Below are positions 18,162 through 27,976 of a stretch of 64,000 nt of DNA, in pieces (positions within the stretch are counted from its first letter, which is position 1; the number at the start of each line of letters is the position of its first letter). The notes under the pieces were generated by a model. The model did not search any database. It was not told the origin of the DNA and saw only the letters and a program-made list of their open reading frames with translations. A program made the translations under genes and the position numbers. The DNA is taken from contig JAMDDV010000014.1 of NCBI GenBank assembly GCA_023488455.1, positions 15,028 through 79,027 of the forward strand, read 5' to 3'. The stretch comes from Actinomycetota bacterium. Lineage in GTDB: Bacteria; Actinomycetota; Humimicrobiia; Hakubellales; JAMDDV01.

Positions 18162-18178
18162 TTTCTTCCTCCCACTAA

Positions 18179-19231
18179 TCAAAAATTAATTGGATATCTA
18201 CCAAATTTTTCGACTACTTTATAAAACCTTTGCAAATTTACGACTGCATTCTCTGAGGGCTGGACATTATGAGTTGAACCCAAAATTAACCCTCCCCCTG
18301 GTGCAATAGTCTTAAGCCTTAATAAGACCTCTCGTTCAACATCTTCGAGAGCTCCAAATGAGAGAGTGTGCTGTACATCAATCGTGCCCCAGATTGAAAG
18401 CTTATCTCCATATCTCTTTTTAATTTGAGCTGGATCCATGCAGTCTGGTTGGACTGGATTTAATATGTCAACACCGATTTCAACAAGATCATCGATCAAT
18501 GGCAGTATATAACCATCACTATGGAAAGCAACTTTTACTCCTGGCCTTCTCTTTTTAAATTTACTAATTAACTCAGCCCATCTTGGGTATAAAAACTCCT
18601 TCCACAAATCTGGCGATATTAAAAGACCGGTTTGCATACCAACATCGTCACCAGCATAGAGAATATCTACTCCTGCATCCAGAATTTTAAATCCAAGATT
18701 TAAGTTATATTTCATTATCAAATCCATTAAATATTGGGCTGCCTCCTTATTTAACGTCATATCCATTAAGAAATTTTCCATTCCGCGCAAGTACCATGAG
18801 TTCTCAAATATTGAAATACTGCCACCAATGATTGCGAAATCTTTACCATATTTTTTGCAGACCGTTTTTAGTTCACTATAAAAAGGCTCCTCTTTAATAT
18901 TAGGTAACCTGTAATCATATACATCTTCTATTTGCTTAATTGGAGGTTCATCCATCTCCATATAGCAACCGTATTGGTGACTTATCTTCCTCCATCTAAT
19001 TCCCCATCTGTCAATATATGAGTCCTTTGAAAAATCCATGTAAAACCCATTAAAAATTCCAAGCTCAACAAGCATGCAATCATGTCCAAGCACAATATCA
19101 AGCTCAAATGCTTTTTCTTTATATATATTTGAAAGAGTACCCGATACTTCTGGCGTAAAAGTATTATATATGGGTACTCTATCTGGTTCTTTATGATCTA
19201 AAGAGATTAAAACCCTTTCTTTGCTATTCAT
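18179..19231 (-). CDS. URO-D-fold protein (HSDG variant)
   Basis: The 350-residue protein has the URO-D TIM-barrel features: an N-terminal ERVLISLDHKEPDRVPI start, the AGDDVGMQTGLLISP segment and IDDLVEIGVDILNPVQPD. At the zinc position it reads FHSDGYILPL, so the Cys of the MtaA-type H-x-C is replaced by Asp. Many URO-D family members of unknown role show the same HSDG. It may bind a different metal or none, so methyl transfer is not certain. It lies 17 nt upstream of the MttB start at 18161 and downstream of the ABC permeases on the same strand. Confidence 0.72.
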   Translation of the reverse strand: MNSKERVLISLDHKEPDRVPIYNTFTPEVSGTLSNIYKEKAFELDIVLGHDCMLVELGIFNGFYMDFSKDSYIDRWGIRWRKISHQYGCYMEMDEPPIKQIEDVYDYRLPNIKEEPFYSELKTVCKKYGKDFAIIGGSISIFENSWYLRGMENFLMDMTLNKEAAQYLMDLIMKYNLNLGFKILDAGVDILYAGDDVGMQTGLLISPDLWKEFLYPRWAELISKFKKRRPGVKVAFHSDGYILPLIDDLVEIGVDILNPVQPDCMDPAQIKKRYGDKLSIWGTIDVQHTLSFGALEDVEREVLLRLKTIAPGGGLILGSTHNVQPSENAVVNLQRFYKVVEKFGRYPINF

Positions 19232-19255
19232 TTATTATTCATTTATATAATTTAA

Positions 19256-20149
19256 TTACTCACCCTTCAGTGAGCCAGCAACTAACCCCCTGATAAAAAA
19301 CCTCTGCCCAAAAAGATATAGAAGTAACATTGGTAATGTGGCAGTGAATAATCCAGCCATCAAAACAGGTTGATCTATCTTATATCTACCTCTAAAAACT
19401 GAGAGACCAACCATCAATGTCCTGAGCTCAGCTCGCTGAAGGAAGATAAGTGCTATTAATAATTCGTTCCAAACCCAGAGCGCGTTTACGATTATGAGAG
19501 TAATAAGGGCCGGGGCACTAATCGGAAGTACAATTTTTGTAAATGCTTTAAATCTCGAACAACCATCTATCATCGCTGACTCAACAATCGATTCTGGGAT
19601 TGTTATGAAGAAATTTCTAAGAAGATATATCGAAAATGGTAGTAACAGTCCGGTATAAATTACGATAGCCCCAAAGTAAGTATTTACGAGCTTCATCTTT
19701 ACCATTACCACAAATAGTGGGATTACCATTACAATTGGGGGTATCACCATCAATGAAATCACAAAATTAAATATCTTTTCTTTCCCTATAAACCTTATCC
19801 TGCTGAATGCATACGCTGCAATTGCAGCGATCATTGTGCTTATTATTACTGAACCAACAGTCATTATTACTGAATTCATAAACCAGATTAAAAAAGTCTT
19901 TCCCTCGAAGGCAGCCGTAAAGTTAGTCAAAATGAATTCTTTCGGAAGACCAATTTTATTTGTGACATAATCCATCTTTGTCTTAAAGGAGGTCATTATC
20001 ATGAAATAGATTGGATAGATTGTAATCAATACTGCGATTATCATTATCGAGTGTTTAAGCAAACTGGCAAAAAAATTCTTTACTCTAAGTATCAAATTTT
20101 CCTCTGATATATACTTATGTTTCGCGCCATTAAAATCTGTTTTATTCAT
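19256..20149 (-). CDS. Carbohydrate ABC transporter permease (MalG-type)
   Basis: This inner-membrane subunit of a CUT1-family sugar importer has six hydrophobic segments. The EAA loop that docks the ATPase reads ESAMIDGCSRFKAFTKIVLP at about residue 195. The C-terminus, RFFIRGLVAGSLKGE, is typical of MalG/LplC-like permeases. The ATG at 20149 overlaps the upstream stop as ATGAATAA; ATG at 20158 is a possible alternative. It pairs with the permease at 20142 and the solute-binding protein at 21122. No ATPase gene is in the window, which is usual when a shared MsmK/UgpC-type ATPase is encoded elsewhere. Confidence 0.92.
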   Translation of the reverse strand: MNKTDFNGAKHKYISEENLILRVKNFFASLLKHSIMIIAVLITIYPIYFMIMTSFKTKMDYVTNKIGLPKEFILTNFTAAFEGKTFLIWFMNSVIMTVGSVIISTMIAAIAAYAFSRIRFIGKEKIFNFVISLMVIPPIVMVIPLFVVMVKMKLVNTYFGAIVIYTGLLLPFSIYLLRNFFITIPESIVESAMIDGCSRFKAFTKIVLPISAPALITLIIVNALWVWNELLIALIFLQRAELRTLMVGLSVFRGRYKIDQPVLMAGLFTATLPMLLLYLFGQRFFIRGLVAGSLKGE

Positions 20150-21032
20150 ATTCTGCATATAATCTTTTTCTGAAATTATATGAAAGGAATGCAAGTATTG
20201 CTGTAATGGCAAATAATACTATTGCTACAGCAGCAGATATACCAATGTCATTTTGCCTGAATGCCTGAGTATAAATATAAAGTTCCGATATATAAGAGCT
20301 ATATCCTGGGCCACCATTGGTCATTACATAGACATAATTGAATACCCAGCTAAGCATCGTTATTAAGCTTATAAAAATATAAAATTCAATAACCGTACTA
20401 AGTTGAGGTATAGTTATATACCAAAGTCTCTGAACCCATCCAGCACCATCGATTTTAGCAGCATCATACAACTCTTCAGAAACTGTCATTAATCTTGCCA
20501 AAAAAAGTACAACGCCAAACCCAAGCTCCCTCCAGATAATAACAAGCATTATTGTCGGTAGTGCCAGATGAGTCTTACCAAGCCAATCAAATACTAAAAA
20601 ATCTAATTTTAATACTCTTAAAATGGTATTCAGTACACCGTTAAACTGAAAAAAGAAAGAAAAAAATATCCCAACCACAGTAATAGAAAGAATGTAAGGC
20701 ATAAACAAAAAAGTTCTATATACCTTCCATCCTTTTATTTTCTCATAAAGAAGAACCGAAAATATCAGTGAAATAGCTACAAGCACAGGTACGATTAAAA
20801 ACAGCAGTAAGTTATTTTTTAATGAAATAAAAAATACTTTATCATTTACCATACTAATATAATTTTTGAGGCCCACAAATGGTGCACCTTTTATGCTCAA
20901 ATCTATAAAGCTAAACCTTAGATTTTGAAATATGGGGTAAAAATAGACCCAGATGATGAAAATTACAGCAGGTAATACATAAATATAGCCAAATATATTA
21001 TCAATTTGTCTTGTGGTAACTTTTATTTTCAT
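20142..21032 (-). CDS. Carbohydrate ABC transporter permease (MalF/UgpA-type)
   Basis: The 296-residue protein is the second membrane subunit of the same importer. It has six hydrophobic segments, the EAA loop DAAKIDGAGWVQRLWYITIP near residue 195 and the MTNGGPGYSSYISELYIYTQAF signature near the C-terminus, which is frequent in CUT1 permeases. It lacks the long extra periplasmic domain of E. coli MalF. It lies 89 nt downstream of the solute-binding lipoprotein gene and overlaps the MalG-type gene. Confidence 0.93.
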   Translation of the reverse strand: MKIKVTTRQIDNIFGYIYVLPAVIFIIWVYFYPIFQNLRFSFIDLSIKGAPFVGLKNYISMVNDKVFFISLKNNLLLFLIVPVLVAISLIFSVLLYEKIKGWKVYRTFLFMPYILSITVVGIFFSFFFQFNGVLNTILRVLKLDFLVFDWLGKTHLALPTIMLVIIWRELGFGVVLFLARLMTVSEELYDAAKIDGAGWVQRLWYITIPQLSTVIEFYIFISLITMLSWVFNYVYVMTNGGPGYSSYISELYIYTQAFRQNDIGISAAVAIVLFAITAILAFLSYNFRKRLYAEYE

Positions 21033-21121
21033 CCAATACCCTAGATAATAAAACTATTCCAAAATATTATAAAAAATAAAAAAAGGGGGTCTGGAAAGTA
21101 CCAGTTACCCCCCATTCAAAA

Positions 21122-22525
21122 TTAAACTCCTGGAAGTGGATTTTCGACCCAGATCTTAAAATTCTCCATTGCTTCAGGATTTTCTTTCCTCCACTTCTCC
21201 GCAGTTTCCTCGTACCTCATTGCAGCTTCTCCTGCGTCAATATCACCAGTTATTAGCAGTTGACTAATTGAATAAAGCGCTTCTTCAAATGCTCCTGGAT
21301 AGTTGTAATTATAAGTCATAGCAGATTTTTCCATAATCCATTGTAAGATGAGCTTATCCTGTTGAGTCTTTACAACAGAAGGAGCCAGTAAATCTGAAGC
21401 TGGGAAAGCACCTGTTTGTTCCTTCATAGCAGCAATTCTTTCTGGTGAATACATAAATTTAAGGAACTCTGCAGCTTCTTTCTTATGTTTTGCTAGTGCT
21501 GGGATGGCTAGGTCAACACCAGGTATTGGCAAATGTCCTTTTAGCTTACCCTGCCCTGGAGAAGGTGGTATCATGACCCCAATTACATCCTCGCCCATCT
21601 CCCTGACATACCAGGATATAACAGGCTGCACACCAAGAACAAAACCTACTTTACCCTCAAGGAATAGATCATTGCCCTCTGCAAGAGTTAGGGACGCAGC
21701 ATCATCATTGAAAAGACCTTTATCCCTTATTTCCTGAATATCTTTCCACCATGCAGCATGTTTCGGATCTGTAAGCTTTTCTTCTCCAATTACAGCTTTA
21801 TGCTCATCCGTAGCAGAATCATAATATTGGTATTGGATCAACGATGGAAACCAAGCTCCATAATATCCATCTTTTATGCCAACAGCCCAGGGTATATATC
21901 CTGCTGCCTTTATTTTCTCTAAAGCTGCAACAAAATCAGCCCATTCTGTCGGTGGGTTGTCAGGATCAAGACCAGAATCCTTCCATACTTTCTTATTTAT
22001 CGCTGCAAGCCAAGGGTCAAGATAGTGTGGAATTAGCCACTGCTTTCCGTTCCAGTATCCTTCTGCTCTTGTCGCGGGATAAATATGTGAAAGTTCTTCT
22101 TCGGACCAGTAATCGCTGATTGGTGTAATGTTTCCAGCCCATGCTTCCTCAAGACCAAGCACTCCTCCCCATAGCACGTGGATATCCGGAGTTTCTCCTG
22201 CAGCAACTGCAGCCTTAAACCCTGGGTACATTGCATCAATGTGAATTAATGTTTCTTCAAACTTTATGTTAGGATTTTGCTTAGTAAAAAGTTCCCCTGT
22301 TTCCTGTAAAAATTTCTGCATGCCAGGAGCTTCATCCTCACCCCACCACCACATGCGTAGTGTTATTTTTTCCTCAGCAGCTTCTGCTTCTTTAACTGAC
22401 TCCGTTGCCTCCATTTCTTCTGCTGGCTTAGTCTCTGGGGCTACAACAGGTTTACAACCATTTATTATTGCTATTGTTGAAAGTAGAACAATTACCATAA
22501 TAAAACACGTGATCTTCTTATGCAT
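21122..22525 (-). CDS. Extracellular sugar-binding lipoprotein (family 1)
   Basis: This is the substrate-capture subunit of the ABC importer. The start at 22525 is preceded by GGAGGGAG at good spacing; an upstream frame to 22549 is open but lacks a site. The signal peptide ends IINGC, a lipobox, and is followed by a Glu/Ala-rich linker of about 35 residues. The mature part opens TLRMWWWGEDEA, the usual first strand in this family, and has the family pattern of aromatic residues (WGG, WNGKQWLIPHY). The ligand is probably a sugar or oligosaccharide. It is the first of three ABC genes read toward the URO-D/MttB genes. Confidence 0.9.
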   Translation of the reverse strand: MHKKITCFIMVIVLLSTIAIINGCKPVVAPETKPAEEMEATESVKEAEAAEEKITLRMWWWGEDEAPGMQKFLQETGELFTKQNPNIKFEETLIHIDAMYPGFKAAVAAGETPDIHVLWGGVLGLEEAWAGNITPISDYWSEEELSHIYPATRAEGYWNGKQWLIPHYLDPWLAAINKKVWKDSGLDPDNPPTEWADFVAALEKIKAAGYIPWAVGIKDGYYGAWFPSLIQYQYYDSATDEHKAVIGEEKLTDPKHAAWWKDIQEIRDKGLFNDDAASLTLAEGNDLFLEGKVGFVLGVQPVISWYVREMGEDVIGVMIPPSPGQGKLKGHLPIPGVDLAIPALAKHKKEAAEFLKFMYSPERIAAMKEQTGAFPASDLLAPSVVKTQQDKLILQWIMEKSAMTYNYNYPGAFEEALYSISQLLITGDIDAGEAAMRYEETAEKWRKENPEAMENFKIWVENPLPGV

Positions 22526-22639
22526 ATCACTCCCTCCTTTCCTTAACAAAATTCAATAAATATCAAACATTCACCCCCTCTCTTGAAATAATCTTTGGTC
22601 AAAGTTTAAATAATTTATCAATACTTCTTTTGCTTTAAA

Positions 22640-23773
22640 TTAAGGGAAAACAAGATATCGTTCAAATTTAGTTAAAACTTCATTTCCATCTTCTGTAACC
22701 AAAACAATGTCTTCTGTTCGAACACCGCCAACATTAGGCAGATATACACCAGGCTCTACCGAAAAAACCATTCCTGGTTTCAGCACCAGATAATTATGCT
22801 GCTCAATAAATGGATCTTCATGTAAACTCAACCCAATACCATGACCCGTATAATGATTAAAATATTGTCCATAACCTCCTTCTTCTATTATGCCTCTAGC
22901 TATCTTATCTATATCTTCTGCGATTACTCCTGGACGAACTGCCTTCAAAGCTGCCATTTGTGCTTTATTTACTAAATCATAAATTCTTTTTAACTTGTTA
23001 TTAGCTTTACCTATAAGCACTGTTCGACTTTCATCTCCAGCATAATAACCATATATAATACCCATATCAAACATAGCCATATCATTTTCCTTAAGGCGAT
23101 TTTTGGAGGCAGGGGTCATACAAACGTAGGTATTCTCGCCGAATGACACTTGTGGTGTAAATGCGATTTCATCTGCTCCACCTATGAGCATAGCATTTAT
23201 AGCACTAGCGAGCACCTCGAGCTCTGTCCTACCTGGCTGGAGGTTTTCCACAGCAGTTCCAATACCTAAATCCATAAGACGTGCAGCATCTCTTAACAAT
23301 GTTATTTCTGAAGGACTCTTTATTAATCTAAACTCTTCTATCATTTCTGTAACAGATATAATGTGCTTAGGGTGTAAAGTCTCTGTCAGCTTTTGGTATA
23401 AGTTGTAGGGCATGTAGGACTCTCCAACCAGTCCTAATTCATCTTGTTTTATACTATAACTCTGTATAATTTTGGCTGCCGCATCGCTTAAATTAGATGT
23501 GGAAATCACATCGTCTGCTACACTCGTAAGTTTAGCTCGATTTACATCCCATTCTATATTCATTATCAAATGCATCTGTCCTTCTATTAATAGAATAAGC
23601 AAAGCCTGCCCATATGGATCAAACATGTAATAATTAGACAAGTAGAGAACATTTGAATACATATTTCTATTTCCTGAAGCGTAAATTATCAGTGCTTTTA
23701 GACCGGCTTCTTCCATTTTTGCTTTGACTTTTTCAACTCTTTGTTTTATCTCTTCTTTGCTAATACTATTCAT
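22640..23773 (-). CDS. M24-family metallopeptidase (Xaa-Pro peptidase/creatinase-like)
   Basis: The 377-residue protein has an N-terminal creatinase-like domain (residues 1-140) and a C-terminal pita-bread metallopeptidase domain. All five metal ligands appear intact: Asp in [17 protein letters not shown] (two), His in [13 protein letters not shown], Glu in VEPGVYLPN and Glu in VRTEDIVLV. This favours a working proline peptidase rather than a creatinase, which lacks the metal. Its position between an ABC sugar importer and an MttB gene is unusual and could mean that it acts on an N-methylated or proline-like compound, but that is inference. Confidence 0.87.
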   Translation of the reverse strand: MNSISKEEIKQRVEKVKAKMEEAGLKALIIYASGNRNMYSNVLYLSNYYMFDPYGQALLILLIEGQMHLIMNIEWDVNRAKLTSVADDVISTSNLSDAAAKIIQSYSIKQDELGLVGESYMPYNLYQKLTETLHPKHIISVTEMIEEFRLIKSPSEITLLRDAARLMDLGIGTAVENLQPGRTELEVLASAINAMLIGGADEIAFTPQVSFGENTYVCMTPASKNRLKENDMAMFDMGIIYGYYAGDESRTVLIGKANNKLKRIYDLVNKAQMAALKAVRPGVIAEDIDKIARGIIEEGGYGQYFNHYTGHGIGLSLHEDPFIEQHNYLVLKPGMVFSVEPGVYLPNVGGVRTEDIVLVTEDGNEVLTKFERYLVFP

Positions 23774-23900
23774 CTTTTTAACCTCTTAGTTTTTTTCTCT
23801 TCCTTAATAAAATCTTTATAAAATTTAACCAATAGAAATATCTATTTCACCACCTCTTAAATAAATTTAGAATGAAGATTCCAATAATTGCTCAATTGAT

Positions 23901-25310
23901 CTAGCTTCCAAATTCCTCAACTGCTTTTCTGAAAATTTTCTCAAGTTCTTTCTTTACATCTCTATCCATCTCATAAGAATGCTCTTCTATTCGTTTCTTT
24001 GCTGCCTTTCTTAAGACATCTTTTAGCCTTGGGCTACCCAATTCCTTCCACTGCCCCAACATGGTTCTATCAAAAACATCCGGTATCCAGAATGCCTCTT
24101 TGTAATTATCAAGAGTACTATCGTGCGAAATAAAGGAGCCTCCGATTCCAACCTCTTTAATGATATCCAAAGAAAGATCTTTATCGCTAAACTCAAACCC
24201 TTCAACTATGTTCTTTACATGTTGCACAATTTCGTAATCAAGAACCAACTTTTCACCACTGTAAACCTCATCTACTGAAAGAAAACCACCGCCGGTAAAA
24301 ATTCTGGCGCCTGAGAGTGCTGCTGCAAGAGTATGCGATGCAAGCTCTACGCCAAGTTGAGCATCGGGAAATTTTGCTGAGGTCATAAGCGATTTGGCAA
24401 CCAATGGTATTCCATACCTCTTGTTTAATTGAGCCTGGAAAATTGTGCCAATAATATCATCGGGTGTCCCATACACAAAAGATGCATATCTCATATCAAA
24501 AGCATAAGCCCTGATAGAGTCAATTATCAGACAATGTGGGGTTTCATTACTTGTATTTATAAGACCTAACATAGTGAGACCAGCGAAGAGTTCAGCCATG
24601 CTCTGAACATAGGCACCCACCATGTAAACCGGGGCAGTGGCACCTGCAATCGGCATCGTTGCAACCCACATGGGAACTCCCTTATCCAAAAACCTGTAAA
24701 TTATATCGAGCTCCCTGAAATCCGTTCTAAACGGGCTCTTTATCCAAAATCCAAGTGAAAAACGTTTGTCAGCAATCTTGGACATTTCGTAAACATACTC
24801 AGCAACCCTGACAGAAGATTTTTCATTAGCCTCAAATATACTATTTGAAATTCTTGGACCATTCTCCCAACAGAGTTTATACATTGTGACTTCTTGCAAT
24901 TCTGTTGATTTAATATCCTGAGGTCTCACTGGTGAGGAGCCGTACATACCATATGAATCAGATAATTTCACCATCTCAACGAGATCTTTTGTTGTCGAAG
25001 GCCTGATTTCCCCCGTTTCTAAATCTAGCACGTTCATCTCGTATGCGCCCTGATTTATCAAATAATCGGCATTTTTTACGTAATCTGGATATTGCATTTG
25101 CGAAATAGCCTTTTCAACAAGATCAGCAGAGAACATTACGTTTTCACCAGAAATATTAACCCCTGCAATTCCAGAAAGCTCCCTTAGAATTCCATCATGT
25201 TGAATATTAAGGCCGACATTTTCTACGACATCAAGCATCGCAGAGTGCATTTTTTCAATATCATCTGCAGTGAACCCACCAGACAGCCAATATTTTCTGT
25301 TCTTATCCAT
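23901..25310 (-). CDS. MttB-superfamily methyltransferase (non-pyrrolysine), second copy
   Basis: This 469-residue protein is a close paralogue of the MttB at 16743. Shared segments include GGFTADDIEKM near the N-terminus, SDSYGMYGSSPVRPQDI, MWVATMPIAGATAPVYM, ATLYxxQLN-like IFQAQLNKRYGIPLVAKSL and LSVDEVYSGEKLVLDYEIVQ. There is no amber codon in frame. Two MttB copies in one sugar cluster suggest two methylated substrates or two methyl positions. It lies 127 nt upstream of the M24 peptidase gene and 27 nt downstream of the isomerase-like gene at 25338. Confidence 0.85.
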   Translation of the reverse strand: MDKNRKYWLSGGFTADDIEKMHSAMLDVVENVGLNIQHDGILRELSGIAGVNISGENVMFSADLVEKAISQMQYPDYVKNADYLINQGAYEMNVLDLETGEIRPSTTKDLVEMVKLSDSYGMYGSSPVRPQDIKSTELQEVTMYKLCWENGPRISNSIFEANEKSSVRVAEYVYEMSKIADKRFSLGFWIKSPFRTDFRELDIIYRFLDKGVPMWVATMPIAGATAPVYMVGAYVQSMAELFAGLTMLGLINTSNETPHCLIIDSIRAYAFDMRYASFVYGTPDDIIGTIFQAQLNKRYGIPLVAKSLMTSAKFPDAQLGVELASHTLAAALSGARIFTGGGFLSVDEVYSGEKLVLDYEIVQHVKNIVEGFEFSDKDLSLDIIKEVGIGGSFISHDSTLDNYKEAFWIPDVFDRTMLGQWKELGSPRLKDVLRKAAKKRIEEHSYEMDRDVKKELEKIFRKAVEEFGS

Positions 25311-25337
25311 CTTTTTCCCTCTTGATCAAAAATCTTT

Positions 25338-26699
25338 TCAGGAAACTGTAGGTTCTATATTAAGCACATCACATATAGCCAATAGCTCATCTTTCAAATT
25401 GCCATATACCATATGGATATACTCACTCCTTAAATTCTGTATGAATTTTTCAATATCCCCATCTAATTTTATGAATGCATGTGGCCACATAGGATAACCA
25501 CACTCATAGACCAACTTAGGATCAGCCTCAATGGCTTCACCGGTAACTATATGCATCTGGTAATATCCCATCACTCTCTGAAATCTTGCTAAGGTTACCC
25601 TTCCTGGTTTGCAGATAAGGCCAGTGCAAACTCCACTTGCTTTAGCTTCAAGGGTAGGCTGAAAGTCAAGTTTTACGTCTTTTGGATTTTTAGCTAAATT
25701 TATGGACGCGGAACCATCATCTATGAGTCTTATGATTTTTTCTTTTTTCTGTATGAAGTTGACATCAGCCATAAATAATGGTTCTTTGGTTAGAAGCCTG
25801 AGCATATACATTGTTAGTGCACCATTTGAATCGTTAAGGCAGGCTGTGACATAACCACGCGAACTCAATCTACTCTGCGCTAAGCACGCCGAGCAATAGT
25901 TATCACTTAAATCAAATGTGCACTTAACGCCAGTGAAATCGTATTTTTCCCGCTTTATTATCTCCTCAAGGCTCAAATAAAGCCTTATCGATCTTTCTGT
26001 AACATCATTTAATGGAGGAACCTGACCATACGCTGATTTCAAAAGATTGTGATACGCAGTAACCTTATCTCTTTCGATCTTTTCTGCTTCGACTACTACA
26101 GCGTATTGATCCGTAAAACTAACAAGTATTCCAAACTCTTCCATCCACTGATTAGCATCAATTATGCCCGTATGAATGCCCATTCCCTGACCACCAATGG
26201 AACCATAAGTTGATTTGGAGAGAATGTTCTTTACATAGCATGCTTTTATATAGCTTTTAATTCTTTCTAGAACATCCTCTTCATCGACACTTCCATAAAC
26301 CGTTAAATGTTTATATCCAACTTCATCAAATGACCCATGGGTTACTGCAAGGCCCCCAATATTCCAGGCCGGTGGTATGGGAATTGCCCATAATATGACA
26401 GGTTTCCCAATTTTTCTAACAGCTTGCATTATTTGCGCTGCCCAATTCCATGTAGCAATAAATATGATCACGCAGTCAACATCTTCCTTAATCATCAAAT
26501 CTGCAGCTTCAAAAGAATCCTCTACTGAATCTACAATTTTATTAAATCGAACGACGTCAAAATCCATGTTTTCGATTGCATTATTAGCATTATCCACAGT
26601 TTCTTTATTTACCCAATCTATGCCTGTTTCAGTCTTAGCTTCAATATGTGTTGGACAAGTAACTGAAATGAAGCCAACTTTTGCTTTCTCTCTTTGCAT
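25338..26699 (-). CDS. L-fucose/L-arabinose isomerase-superfamily protein
   Basis: The 453-residue protein has the layout of the FucI/AraA isomerase fold: an N-terminal Rossmann-like part (AADLMIKEDVDCVIIFIATWNW), a middle domain and a C-terminal barrel ending EYIHMVYGNLKDELLAICDVLNIE, a family ending. The segment NGALTMYMLRLLTKEPLFMADVNF aligns with the fucose isomerase metal region. By eye the first metal-binding Glu (in the usual ExD) is Leu here (CLNDSNGA), whereas the later Asp is kept. It may thus be an isomerase with changed chemistry. It is followed by MttB and preceded by two URO-D genes. Confidence 0.75.
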   Translation of the reverse strand: MQREKAKVGFISVTCPTHIEAKTETGIDWVNKETVDNANNAIENMDFDVVRFNKIVDSVEDSFEAADLMIKEDVDCVIIFIATWNWAAQIMQAVRKIGKPVILWAIPIPPAWNIGGLAVTHGSFDEVGYKHLTVYGSVDEEDVLERIKSYIKACYVKNILSKSTYGSIGGQGMGIHTGIIDANQWMEEFGILVSFTDQYAVVVEAEKIERDKVTAYHNLLKSAYGQVPPLNDVTERSIRLYLSLEEIIKREKYDFTGVKCTFDLSDNYCSACLAQSRLSSRGYVTACLNDSNGALTMYMLRLLTKEPLFMADVNFIQKKEKIIRLIDDGSASINLAKNPKDVKLDFQPTLEAKASGVCTGLICKPGRVTLARFQRVMGYYQMHIVTGEAIEADPKLVYECGYPMWPHAFIKLDGDIEKFIQNLRSEYIHMVYGNLKDELLAICDVLNIEPTVS

Positions 26700-26803
26700 G
26701 GCTCCTCCTGATTATTGCTTTGAGTGTTCGTTTGTTAATATTATAATCAAAGTTAAAATAAAGTCAAACATTCAAAATTAAGCCATTATCTAGAAAATAA
26801 CAT

Positions 26804-27955
26804 TTATCCAAAAATCATCTTTGAATACTTCATCGAAATAGAAAGTATCTCATTAAAGATCTTGCGATTTTCTTTCCTATCTTTGTTTTGAGTCGTAAAA
26901 GTTGCTATTGCTATAACATCAGGAGCAAGAACATCTACCATTTTAGAATATTCTGAAATTTGAAAATCAATCGGTTTGTCATACCACTCAATCATTAATA
27001 TAGCTTTATATTCAGGGAAAATCTCCTTAATTCTCTTAAAGTCTTCTGAAGTATGGGTTCCATCAACATGAAGTGCCTTTATTGGAGGATTATGTTCAAA
27101 GTACTCTTTAAGCGAAGGATGGGGGCCACAATTGTGAAGAATGCCCATTCCATACTTTTGATAAATCCTATTATTTGCAGGAACACTATATTTTAAAAAT
27201 AGCTCTGGTGAAATTGTAGCGCTTAAATCATCACAGACCAGACATCTATATTCCTCTGGACACCAAATATGTATAAATCCAGTTGTTGCCACTTTAGATA
27301 TACCACCCGTTATATTAAGTTGAGCATCCAAGAAATCCATAAATGCATCAACCTGTACATCCAAAAGTCTTTTTACAGCATCGGGCATATCATAAAGCAT
27401 CAAATAAAGTTCCGTGTTCTCTATTAAGTCTATGGCTGTATTAAATGGTCCATTTAACTCTAAAAGACATGTCTCAAACATCCCTTTGGTTTCTTTAATA
27501 AAAAGATCCAGCCTCTCTAATGCTTTTGGCATGAGACCATCACTTCTAGGGTCTATTCTTTTCAACTCAAATATATCTTCTGGCTTTTTTATTATATGAT
27601 CCACTACTCTTGGATACTGACCTTCAATATTGCTGTACTTCCATTTTGATCCCCATCCACTTTGCAATATTACACATCCCATTTCAGGTCTAAGCGTAGG
27701 TATAAAAGATTCAGGACCTGCCTCCAAACCTAATTTAATTCGCTCGATGTTATACAAAAGATCAGCTTCATGACGTTCAAAACGATCATTCAATGTAATT
27801 TCTGTTGGATAAGGGAGCACATTAAGAGTAAATGGAATAAAATCCACTTTTTGGTAGTTCCAAACCCTTTTAATTCGTTCTTTATTTTCATCATTTACAT
27901 TTTCAGAAAATATTGGGACGTCAATGACATTTCTTTTATAAGACGCTAATCTCAT
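26804..27955 (-). CDS. URO-D-fold methyltransferase-like protein (HNCG)
   Basis: This 383-residue protein is a divergent URO-D family member. The zinc-type segment reads LHNCGPHPSLKEYF and so keeps H-x-C. Upstream it has the C-rich CPEEYRCLVCDD segment, which is not common in the family and may add metal ligands. It lacks the usual N-terminal ERxxxxxxxxxPDR(I/V)P but has the related KERIKRVWNYQKVDFIPF after a 25-residue extension. It is upstream of the FucI-like gene by about 100 nt and downstream of another URO-D gene by 21 nt. Confidence 0.7.
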   Translation of the reverse strand: MRLASYKRNVIDVPIFSENVNDENKERIKRVWNYQKVDFIPFTLNVLPYPTEITLNDRFERHEADLLYNIERIKLGLEAGPESFIPTLRPEMGCVILQSGWGSKWKYSNIEGQYPRVVDHIIKKPEDIFELKRIDPRSDGLMPKALERLDLFIKETKGMFETCLLELNGPFNTAIDLIENTELYLMLYDMPDAVKRLLDVQVDAFMDFLDAQLNITGGISKVATTGFIHIWCPEEYRCLVCDDLSATISPELFLKYSVPANNRIYQKYGMGILHNCGPHPSLKEYFEHNPPIKALHVDGTHTSEDFKRIKEIFPEYKAILMIEWYDKPIDFQISEYSKMVDVLAPDVIAIATFTTQNKDRKENRKIFNEILSISMKYSKMIFG

Positions 27956-27976
27956 TATCCATGTCCAAAATTAATA

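Noticed and set aside
16743..25310. Pyrrolysine-containing trimethylamine methyltransferases
   Set aside because: Neither MttB frame is interrupted by an amber codon and both have full length, so pyrrolysine is not used.
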